From: Leucogyrophana mollusca
Lineage: Eukaryota; Basidiomycota; Agaricomycetes; Boletales
NCBI GenBank assembly: GCA_021014945.1
Contig: MU266330.1
Coordinates: forward strand, 124,001 to 188,000
Length of the DNA stretch: 64,000 bases
Direction of reading: 5' to 3'
Shown: positions 35,664-44,666 of the stretch, piece by piece
Layout of the letters: every line of letters begins with the position of its first letter
Numbering within the stretch: position 1 is the stretch's first letter
Program-made: the position numbers and the translations under genes
The notes under the pieces: generated by a model
What the model was told of the DNA's origin: nothing
Database searches by the model: none
What the model saw: the letters and a program-made list of their open reading frames with translations, nothing else

Positions 35664-36673
35664 TCAGGGGTTCTCGAGAAGATAACCGCCGTCAATAACA
35701 AGAGTCTTCACCAGATTGCCGGACGTCAGTCAGAAAGGTCCGAATGCAAGATGTGCGGAACTCACCTGCCCATAGGCGTATTGGTTACAGGCAAGCATCA
35801 AGGCAGCCTGAGCCATGTCCTCATCACGACCCGGGCGACCAGCTGGAACACCTTCCTTCTCCCGGTAGTCGTCCCCGGCAGGGATCTGGGACTTGTTATC
35901 CTGATTTGAACTTCCCACTGGGACCGAAAGTGCAAGTAAAACACCTGAACTGCGGCGAGATGACGGGAAGACATACCATACATTTCGGAAGGAAATGGGC
36001 CTGGAGCAATACTGTTGACTCGAATTCGAATAGCTTTCTTTCTGAATTCCTGGGCGAGCAGAGTGCTCAAGTGAATAGTTGCGGCTTTCGACGCATTATA
36101 GCTGTAGTGGTCCTGAGCGCTGCGCGTGATACCAGCGTTGGAAGAAATGTTGATAACAGAGGCGATATGCCAAGGGTGATCACGCGATGCAGCATGGAGT
36201 AGCGGAAGGAACGCCGTTGCCATAAAGAAGTAACCAATGACGTTGGTACGATAGACAGTTTCCCAGCTAGCCATGTCCTCGTTGAAGAGTAGCTTTGAAA
36301 TATCTTCAACGCTCTCGGCCTCATTCGTATAAGTGTACTCCCCAACAACGCCAGCATTGTTTACCAGCAGATCAACATGGTTGTCGTTCTTCTCTATCTC
36401 CTGGACCAGTTGTTGAATGGAGTCTTTCGACGTGACATCGCAGGGAAGGGCAATCAGCTGTCCTCGTGGGTGCTGCAATGACGAGCCCCATTGCTTGACG
36501 GCCTGTTCCAGGACGTCTGTTCGACGAGCTGTGATGTAAACTTTGGCACCGTTGTTGGCGAAAGCTTGAGCGATCATGAGGCCGATACCCGTGCCACCGC
36601 CAGTGACGACGCAAACCCAGCCCTCGACATTGAAGAGGTTAGCTACGCAGAATATGGCGTTTCCGGAAGGCAT
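35664..36673 (-). CDS. Short-chain dehydrogenase/reductase, proximal tandem copy
   Basis: A classical NAD(P)-dependent SDR with unknown substrate. The ATG at 36673 begins MPSGNAIFCVANLFNVEGW. The cofactor motif is TGGGTGIG (residues 24-31), followed by ITARRTD, the CDVTSKDS acidic pocket and NNAG (105-108). The catalytic Ser lies in NISSNAG (about 177), and the Tyr and Lys in YNASK (192 and 196). A PGPFPSEM loop leads to an intron near 35935-36000. The next exon is SQIPAGDDYREKEGVPAGRP and GRDEDMAQAALMLACNQYAY. After another intron comes TLVIDGGYLLENP and the stop at 35664. All catalytic residues are present, so this copy should be active. A close paralogue with the same layout lies immediately upstream. 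Confidence 0.88.
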
Positions 36674-37120
36674 GATATAGGCAGGATATTCCTAGTTGTT
36701 CTGTTAACACGATGGGTTAGATGGGATCAAGGTGCCCAGCATTATATATGTTTTTCGTGGTGGATACTCGAAGAGGGACGGTCATCCATGAGGTCACATT
36801 CTTGATCCGAGTCCACTTCTGCGAATGGTTTTGCCATGGCGGTGAGGTCAAGCTTTACGGCAAGACATAAGAGGATTGTACTCAAATTTTGTGGAGTAAA
36901 GCCAAGAACAGACCCAGATTATCGTTGTGACAGAGTCGAGGATCGTGCAATCAACAATTCAAAGTCGCGGGGCAGCGCGGAGCTCGCTTACATTCGAACT
37001 ATCGCGGAGTCTGCTCCAACAAGGCTCCCACTGCAGAAAACTTGTCCTGGTAGGTCATGACCTACAGCATCCATATGCAAATTACAGCAATTATGTAGAG
37101 TACAAGTGTACGTGAATGGT
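36674..37120. other. Spacer between the tandem SDR genes
   Basis: 447 bp. It presumably carries the promoter of the proximal SDR gene. No open frame with recognisable motifs was found. Confidence 0.4.
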
Positions 37121-38124
37121 TCAGGGGTGCTCAAGAAGATAACCGCCGTCGATGACAAGCGTCTTCACCGCAACAATCAGTCTCGAAGGTCCAGATTGGG
37201 GAAAGGATGAATCTCACCTGATTGTAGGCGTACTGGTTACAGGCGAGCATCAATGCAGCCTGAGCCATATCCTCATCACGACCCGGACGACCGGCAGGGA
37301 TTCCTTTCTCCTCCCGATAGTCATCCCCAGCGGGGATCAGAGACTTCTTTGTCTCATCAAAGCTGCCCGCTGGGACCGGGTGAGTAAGCGCTGTGAAGAA
37401 AGGGGGGTAGGAAAAGGAAAGGACATACTAGCCATTTCCGACGGAAACGGACCCGGGGCAATGTTATTGACTCGAACTTGGACATCTTTCTTCCTGAACT
37501 CCTGAGCGAGCAACGTGCTGAGATGAATGGTGGCAGCTTTCGACGCGTTATAGCTGTAATGGTATTGAGCGTCGCGTGTGATTCCTGCGATGGAGGAGAT
37601 GTTGATTATGGAGGCGGTATACGAAGAATGGGGACGAGCCGCAGCATGAAGTAGAGGGAGGAACGCGGTTGCCGCGAAGAAATAACCAATCACGTTGGTA
37701 CGATAGACATTCTCCCACCAGACATGTCCTCGTTGAAGAGCATCTTTGAAAGATCTTTAGGTCTCTCGACTTGATCAGTGTAACTATATTCCCCAACGAT
37801 GCCGGCGTTGTTCACCAGTAGATCAACGTGGTCCTCGTGTTTTTCTATCTCCTGGACTAGCTGTTGGATTGAGTCTTTCGACGTAATGTCGCATGCAAGG
37901 GGGACAAGCTGCCCTCGGGGATGCTGCAGGGATGAACCCCAGTGCTTCACGGCCCGTGTCAGCACGTCCGTTCTGCGAGAGGTGATGTAGACTTTGGCGC
38001 CGTTGTTGGCGAAAGCTTGGGCGATCATGAGGCCGATGCCCGTTCCACCGCCAGTGATGACGCAGACCCAGCCTTCGACGTTGAAAAGGTGGTTGAGGGA
38101 GAATAAAGCGTTTCCATAAGACAT
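37121..38124 (-). pseudogene. Short-chain dehydrogenase/reductase, distal tandem copy with a one-base frameshift
   Basis: A paralogue of the neighbouring SDR. The ATG at 38124 begins MSYGNALFSLNHLFNVEGW. It keeps TGGGTGIG, NNAG, NISSIAG, YNASK and the end TLVIDGGYLLEHP. The reading frame breaks near 37717-37726. Where the intact copy reads NEDMASWETVYRTNVIGYFF, this copy has one base fewer between GACATG and GTCTAT. The first frame therefore runs into a TGA at 37690, while VIGYFF and all catalytic residues continue in another frame. The lesion lies inside an exon aligned across both copies, and 20 nt is too short for an intron. It is either a recent pseudogene or a sequencing or assembly error. 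Codon content elsewhere looks intact, so decay, if real, is recent. Confidence 0.75.
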
Positions 38125-38820
38125 TATATCAGTGGCAAGTATGACAATTGGGATTGCTGATGGATGAGACTTTACAACGAAAATGCAGAAGCCATACCGC
38201 CCCCGATACGTTTTTCTGGGTGGGGCATTGGGAATGGAGGCTAGCGTTCATGGTCCGGACCCGTTCCCCCTCATGGGTGTTCAGTACCGATCGAAGCGCC
38301 TGAAGTTATTCCGACAGAAATGGAGGATCGAGAGTGGGGCTCAATCATGCGCTGGCCAGAGGCGCGGATCGCATAGCCCACGCGGACAAGAGCTAGAACA
38401 TATGCCGATTCAGAGTGCGGGATACGCAATCGGTCACACATTTATGGAGCAACCGCAAAAAGTGGCCTATCTTTCTCTTGGCACACATCGCTGTGCCGTT
38501 CATGCATTTGGGACGCGCGAACGACACAGAGCCTCATCAGAGTTAACTATATATAAAGCTTGAGACGAGTTAATTGTCATTAGAGTATGATTTGCATCCA
38601 ATTTTTTTATTTGAAAAAGGGCCTCACCTGCTAACATGGCTTCCAGCTCCCGGTCCCCGCAATCGAACCCTCGTCTTCATATTCCATCTGATACTACTTA
38701 CCCCTGAAAAGCGCCATTTCGAAATACGTGACCTGTGCATGCGATACGCCTTGCTCCATGTTGCTCGTGATCGCGTGTCTGCCCACGACATTCTTATCCA
38801 CGTTGTATACAACGTTTAGA
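38125..38820. other. Intergenic region
   Basis: About 700 bp upstream of the distal SDR copy. A + frame of 126 codons at 38183-38563 has no recognisable motif. A TATATATAAAG box at 38548-38558 is followed at 38636 by ATG and MASSSRSPQSNPRLHIPSD, which stops after 23 codons. I cannot support a gene. Confidence 0.35.
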
Positions 38821-39107
38821 TCAGTCCGGTTGTGGACGAAGAACATACACGAGAACACCACTTTCCCATGACGGATCGTTGGGGTGATAATTAGGGGGGA
38901 TATCAATCTCTTGGGATCGAGGTGCCCTTGGTGTTGTGTGACACGCGAAGCCGATGATGAATTGAATCGCAGTCGACTCGCGTATTCGCACCTGGCGTAG
39001 ACTGCATTCTTGCCCTTATCAGTTCCAGGAAACGGCGGGTTGGGATATTCAGAGAGCTCTCGTGTTTCTCTCACCCTCCAGTGCCTCCGTGCTGCAAGGG
39101 CGGCCAT
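38821..39107 (-). CDS. Small hypothetical protein
   Basis: The ATG at 39107 reads MAALAARRHWR. A GTGAGA donor and a CTACGCCAG acceptor (intron about 39074-38992) join it in frame to VRIRESTAIQFIIGFACHTT. Then comes EIDIPPNYHPNDPSWESGVL, ending at the TGA at 38821. The product is about 67 residues, basic at the N-terminus. A further 3' exon is possible, because the adjacent frame (NRTDLNVVYNVDKNVVG) also looks protein-like. The splice sites are good and PPNYHPNDPSWES looks like a real conserved motif. No function is proposed. Confidence 0.4.
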
Positions 39108-39331
39108 GGAGCACTGCCAATGGCTTGTGCTCCCTTCACCCGTAGAGTGTGGAGTAGTGGAATCAGGTGGGTTTGTGCGTCAGGCATTCGGTGGTAGCTT
39201 CCATGAACGAAACCTCTCATTTACTCTGCGAGGGCTCCAAGAGGGCTCGTCCATGACAGTAACCCCTGCCAAGCTTCTTAAAGACTGCAATCGGCTGCAG
39301 GTCCTTACCAATTCCCCTACGATGCGTGAAT

Positions 39332-40143
39332 CTAAGCCGCTGGTTCGGAAACTAAAAAGCCGACAAGACATGCATCGAGCATGAAATCGGCCTTAACCCA
39401 AGCATGTGTAAGTGCTACTCAAGCGATCAATTCGCGTCTCAAATGGAACGATGCGTCAGATCTGGACTTACAAAATAACTTGGTTCCATCTCGGCCTGCT
39501 ACTCTCATTAGCTCCTTGTCACCACCGGGGTGGAACGGTAGATATGGCGTGATATTGTACACCTTGCCATTGATGGCGGTCCATGCATCTTACCTCTTGT
39601 TATGAGGCTTGAGTACCGACGGAGGCACACGCATCAGCGTGTCAACGCCCTGCACGCAGTTAAGGACGGAACGTGCAAGATCGCTGTCGCTGTCGGATTA
39701 GAACTCTCCCTCAAATCTTCGCCAGACGACTTCAAGCTTGCCCAATCCAGGGGACCGATTCCGGGCGCCAAGGCAACCCTCTCCCTCCTTAACGACTTAT
39801 ACGGTCGTCGAGTTGTAGTCATGGGGGCAAGGAGGGAAAACGAGGATGTGGCTGTCTTCTGGACTCCCGGCCGTCGTGCAGCCAGGCCAGGCACAGGAGG
39901 AGGTGGAGGCATCAACGCAGAGTCTGTGAGAATGACAGGTATGCTTGGCGTAGAAGGTGCCGCGCGTTGTGCGCTCGAGAGACCGGGAAATGCGGGTGGG
40001 GTATCATCTTCTCCTGCGATATCTGAGCCATCGTCATCTCCCTCGTCAATTGCGGGAGAGCCGGGGATTGAGCTGGACTGAGCGGTAGCTGTGGGTAGGC
40101 TAGTTGTCGTATCAAATGAAAACCAACTTCGCAGATAAGACAT
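39332..40143 (-). pseudogene. Cytochrome b5-domain protein, apparently disabled
   Basis: The ATG at 40143 begins MSYLRSWFSFDTTTSLPTAT, followed by about 110 disordered residues and SPLDWASLKSSGEDLR-type sequence. The heme domain follows in a later exon: GVDTLMRVPPSVLKPHNKR, then [20 protein letters not shown] and [19 protein letters not shown]. After a good intron comes LTHAWVKADFMLDACLVG, ending at 39332. Both axial His (HPGG and the THAWV His) are present. This resembles the b5 domain of Ncb5or/CYB5R4-type proteins. Two defects are visible. An in-frame TAA at 39590-39592 lies between HNKR and DAW. The expected donor of the preceding 59-nt intron reads GAGAGT (39708-39703) instead of GTGAGT. 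Both break the protein, so I call it a pseudogene. Sequencing error at both sites is less likely but possible. Confidence 0.68.
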
Positions 40144-40452
40144 CGGTTTGAGGAAGTTGGAGGCCTAGAAATGAGTGTTCGTATCCTATGTTCGACTTAA
40201 AGGCTTTCAAGCAAATTCTGCTGTGCTTCACGCCGACTCGAGTCTGCAACAGCCTTGTCTTCTGCACAAGGTTGTTTCCGTTATGTAGAGTCAGCATAAA
40301 AAGGAAGGCCTTTTGTTCGCCAAATGAAAAATTGTGGTGGCCGGGTGCCGCTGGTGGTTAATGTGGCATCCAACATACAAGGCGCGTACGTGCTATCAAG
40401 TTGTTCGAAAGCCACGCCTCGCATAGTTTCTCTTCTGTCTCATTCGTCTACC
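40144..40452. other. Divergent upstream region of the b5-domain pseudogene and FunK1 kinase
   Basis: 309 bp. No coding region is supported. It presumably holds the promoters for both directions. Confidence 0.35.
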
Positions 40453-43263
40453 ATGGAATCTGAGCAAGGACCGGAGAAGACGCCTACGCGTCCATCAACC
40501 AGCAAAGTAGCCTCCCAGACTGATACATTGAAATCAACCCCGCACAATCGTGGCTCGGCCGTGAGGAGCGGCCACATCGCCCACACTGGGGTCCAGTGCG
40601 TGTCTGTTGACTTCTATCATCTGCTCACTAAAGATTGAGTCCACTCACCGCAGAGTCTCGGATATCAGGCCCTGGATCGCTCGTGATGTCGAACGGGCGC
40701 AGGTATGTACTGCCGATGCGCTGTTGGACCTCCTCTTGCAACGCTTGTCGGACCAAATCCCCCGAGCGTCACCCGACCAGCAACCGCCACCAGCAAAAGA
40801 ATTACGAGATCGCTGCCTTGCGGCCGTGCTTCCCATTTGCAACGGCAAACCCATCAAGGACGGCGCAAATTCCATCACAACCTCTGCCATTAAAAGTCAC
40901 CTGCAGAATTAGTGAGAGCCACCCGAACGGCTCCTGTGATTACGATCGCTCATAAATACACTTTTCAGCGCGAACCTGCTCATCGAGAAAGACCGCTACA
41001 AACCCTGGGTCTCAGCTTTTAACATCGCGTTGGAGGCTCTTCGGCACACTGCCGTCGATGGGCTTCCCGCGGCCAAGGAAGCTGACGGCGAGCAGATTAT
41101 ATTCCAGCAGAACGACCCGGCTGAGATGCGTCAACAGCATCGTGGCAGAGAGACTCGTCGCAAACCCGACGTCGTAATTGTTCCTACCAAAATCTCCGAA
41201 AAAGCTGACCCCAAACCTCCTCAAAACCCCAACGGCATTGGCACCAGGAAGCCCAAGAGGAGTACATGGCTCGAATACGCTCTGAACTACGCTGTGCACA
41301 AACCGAGTTTAAGCATGGAGTGGAAGGACATATTGTCCGTCGTTGAATTCAAGTCGAAAAGACACAAACTACAAGGGCCTCCTGTCTCGTACCCTATTCA
41401 GGGATATGAGGCTCCGCAAGGTATCTATCTATCAACGGACGCACTCAAGCTACTCGATCCTCCCGAGGACGCAGAGGCGGTCGATCCTGCCGTCACGTCC
41501 GTCACCGCTCCGACCGCGTCGAGTTCCAAGGCGCCGACTACCAGCGCCATATCGAGTTCCAAGGCGAAAGCCAAAAGGGCCCCGTCAAGTTTGATAGGAA
41601 CATCCAAGAGCACCCGGTCTGAGCCTCGTGAGTCAGATCGTGACCCCTCTATTTCAGGGATAGTCAATTTGTCAAACTTTAGTGCGACGCTCGAGCAGGA
41701 AGTCGCAGCCTACATCGAAAGCCATAGCGAATGCGGAGAACGATCGAGCCATCTCTGAGCGCTCAGGCTTAAAGCGGAAGCGTGAGGGGGGCGCAACGGG
41801 CGAGACATCCAGCAAGCGAGGGAAGGTTCAGCCACAGAAAAAAACGAAGAAACCTGTCGCCACAGTACAAACTGCGATCTATTCTGCGGAAATGCTTGCC
41901 GCAAACCTTGGCACAAACCATCTCATTAACCTCATCGTACTTGGCATGTACAACCCTTTCCCAACTGATCAGTCGCACTCACATTCCGTTTACAGACAGT
42001 ATGGTTTGGGTCTGGCTGTATGACCGCCAGAACCCGATCCAATGCAGTGGGATCGACTTCATCCGAGATCTCCCCCGCTTCCTCGTGTTGCTTTTCTGCC
42101 TGCAGAGGCTGTCGCCTGAAAACTGGGGCAGAAACACGCTATTCAGGCGTGTCGGTGGCTCGGGACCCGAGTCGGCTCTGGTCGTCAAAGCGGGTGACGT
42201 CGACCTGACCCTTCATGAGGATACCGCCGAGAGGGTGACCCATTTCGGAGTCAATGGACGCTCCACCAACCTCTTCCGCGTAACCAGTCCCCAACTAGAG
42301 GAGAAACATCCTGGAAAGGAGATGGTCGCGAAAGTCTTCTGGCCAGAGGATTCGCGTTCGAGCGAAGCGGCGATCCTGGACAAAGTAGCAGAGCTCGCGA
42401 AAGGGAACCCGAACATCGAGAATCACGTTCCCGAACTCCTGTTCTGGTACAAGTTCGAGAACTCCACCGCAGAACTCAGGCGAGCGCTTGGAATTGCCAA
42501 CCCTGAGAACGGTAGTCGCACACTTTATATCCTCGTGTTTCGCAAACTCTCACCTATCACGGAGCTGTCTGGCGCCGAGTTCTTGTCCGCGTGGTGGGAT
42601 TGTGTCCTTTGTGAGTCCAAATCCCAAATAATTCTTTCTTCGTTGACACTGCCAGCAGGCCACCGTGACCTATGGAAGGGAGGCGTCCACCACCGGGACA
42701 TCAGCGCTGGCAACCTGATGTACTATAAGGATGATTCTGGTCGAGTGATGGGCGTTCTGAACGACTTCGACCTTGCGACTTTCATTATAGGCAAAGGGCC
42801 AACCGGCAATCAGCGTACGGGTACGGTTCCGTTCATGGCCCGCGAACTGCTAACCAAACCCGGGCTCACCGGGAAGATCACGCACATCTACCGACATGAC
42901 GTAGAATCTTTTATCTGGGTCCTGGTGTGGGTCTGTCTCCGCTTTGGCGAAGGTAGCGAACGAGGTGATACATCGCGGTGTCTCGATCTATGGCTGAAAG
43001 CGGACGAAGAGCAATGTTTGAAGGAGAAGAACAATATCTTGGTTGAAACAGCAGAACATTCCCCCTCACCTTCGCACGAGGATAACTGGGTTCTTGCAGG
43101 ATTGCTGATGAGACTGTTGCAAACGCAGGACGTGCGCCCTCGGAACTTGGGTAAAGTGGTTTTGCCAGTTAAGGAACGCCCTGACGACGTGGTTTTCGCC
43201 GATTTCAAGGCGGAGAAGGAGGTATATGACACCTGGTTAATAGATCAACGTGTTCAGGCATAA
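40453..43263 (+). CDS. FunK1-type fungal protein kinase
   Basis: FunK1 kinases are a large family expanded in mushroom-forming fungi. Their substrates are mostly unknown. The ATG at 40453 begins MESEQGPEKTPTRPSTSKVA. The N-terminal domain contains VSDIRPWIARDVERAQVCTA, YANLLIEKDRYKPWVSAFNI and WLEYALNYAVHKPSLSMEW. A basic low-complexity linker is followed by MVWVWLYDRQNPIQCSGIDF and IRDLPRFLVLLFCLQRLSPE. The kinase lobe has a Lys in EMVAKVFWPED. The catalytic loop is GVHHRDISAGNLMYY, the metal-binding motif is NDFDLATF (DFD instead of DFG), then GTVPFMARELL and HDVESFIWVLVWVCLRFGE. It ends at 43263. The intron at 41630-41680 uses a GTGAGTCAG donor. The next intron, 41944-41995, appears to be GC-AG. 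The whole frame is open and probably functional. Confidence 0.9.
41944..41995 (+). other. Probable GC-AG intron
   Basis: 52 nt. It begins GCATGT and ends TTTACAG. Removal gives LIVLDSMVWVWLYDRQ, the expected FunK1 sequence. The nearest GT (41948) would put the downstream kinase domain out of frame. Confidence 0.6.
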
Positions 43264-43399
43264 CGCTTCTATAGTGTAATTTTGGTGTAATTCTAACATT
43301 AGGATATCTTCCGTTCGGAGGACTATACTTTCCCACGCATATTGTATCACTACCGGAACTTGCTTTGGACATTGTCAGTACACCACCTGCTTCATCGTC

Positions 43400-44595
43400 A
43401 TGTTGATTCACTCTTTCTTACGACGGGCATCTGCCTTGCGTAGACCTGGGGGAAGATGGCTATCAACAAGCACAAATGAGGCTTTTGTTGAATCTTCGTC
43501 GTCTAGCCCCGGGATTGCGTGCCTTTCGCTCAATAGACCGCAAAGCAAGAATGCCATCTCAATGACGCTGCTCCAGGTTTGTTTGCTTTGCAATATAAAG
43601 CAAGGGGAGTTAGCAAGACAACCTTCGGTTTTCGCAGGAGTTTCAAGAATGTTTGGACTCCGTGAAGTACGATAAGAGGTGCGTTCTAAGCTCATTCGTA
43701 TCAGTCTCCGAGAGCCTTTCCATTGTGAATGGTATTTAGCATTCGGGCGCTCATAATACGGTCTTCGACGCATGGGTCGTTTTGCGCAGGCGCGGATCTT
43801 GCTGAACGGCGGACTATGACACAAGTCCAAATCGCTAAATTCCTTGCCGACTTACGCTCCGCACTTGGACAACTCGAGGCTCTTCCAATGCCCACTATAG
43901 CAGCCATCGATGGCCCTGCCTTAGGTGGAGGCCTTGAGTTAAGCTTTGCATGTGATCTGCGAGTTGCTGGTAATATGACGTGTTGACTAGTTCACATCAC
44001 TTAGTCTAATAGTGGAGCAGGTCACGACGTGACCAAGATTGGTCTGCCGGAAACGCGTCTTGGGATCATACCTGGTGCTGGAGGTACCCAACGGGCAGTT
44101 CGGCTACTTGGCATGCCAAAAGCCAAGGATTTGATATTCACGGCCCGCATGCTGACTGCAACGGAAGCCTTAGAGTGGGGTAGGCAACGCATGCATTTTA
44201 TCGTTATGGAGGCTTATACCCACCTGTTCAAGGTGTTGTGGACTACGTCTCTTCACCAGGTACGACCGCATTTGATCGAGCCCTACAGCTTGGTCAAGAT
44301 ATTGCAAAGAGTGGTGCGTGTTGATCGCTCTGTCGCTACGGATCTTATTTACGACGATTTCCAGCACCTCTGGCCCTTCGCGCGGCAAAACAAGCCATTT
44401 CTCGCGCTGCAGACCTTTCATTAGAGTCTGGTTTGTGCCCTTTTTAGTCCCCACCACCGTGAAAACCGCTTATACTTCGCCGCAGGCCTGGATTTCGAGA
44501 GGGCATCATATGAGGTCCTGCTTACGAGCAAAGATCGGGTGGAGGCTCTGGAAGCATTCAAAGAGAAGCGGCCGCCTGTGTTTAAAGGGGAATAA
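43400..44595 (+). CDS. Mitochondrial enoyl-CoA hydratase family protein, AUH/methylglutaconyl-CoA hydratase type
   Basis: A crotonase-fold hydratase closest to AUH, which hydrates 3-methylglutaconyl-CoA in leucine breakdown. The N-terminus from ATG 43400 ([20 protein letters not shown], then LSTSTN) is Arg/Ser-rich and lacks acidic residues, a likely mitochondrial targeting peptide. The fold follows: [20 protein letters not shown], intron, [14 protein letters not shown], intron, [20 protein letters not shown] (oxyanion-hole region). Next come [20 protein letters not shown] (second oxyanion Gly, Glu in GGLELS) and [20 protein letters not shown] (catalytic Glu in PETRLG). The C-terminus, after three introns, reads [20 protein letters not shown] and ends [12 protein letters not shown] at 44595. 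Other short enoyl-CoA hydratases cannot be excluded. Convergent with SEC10, 71 bp between stops. Confidence 0.88.
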
Positions 44596-44666
44596 GTTGT
44601 CAGAAATGCACAATCCAAATCTGATAAACTACAGGCAAATCAGGAGTGACGGACAAGGGGTTCGTG

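Noticed and set aside
38610..38680. tRNA-like T-arm on the minus strand (GGTTCGATT)
   Set aside because: The flanking bases do not form the required T stem, and no acceptor or anticodon stem can be built around it.
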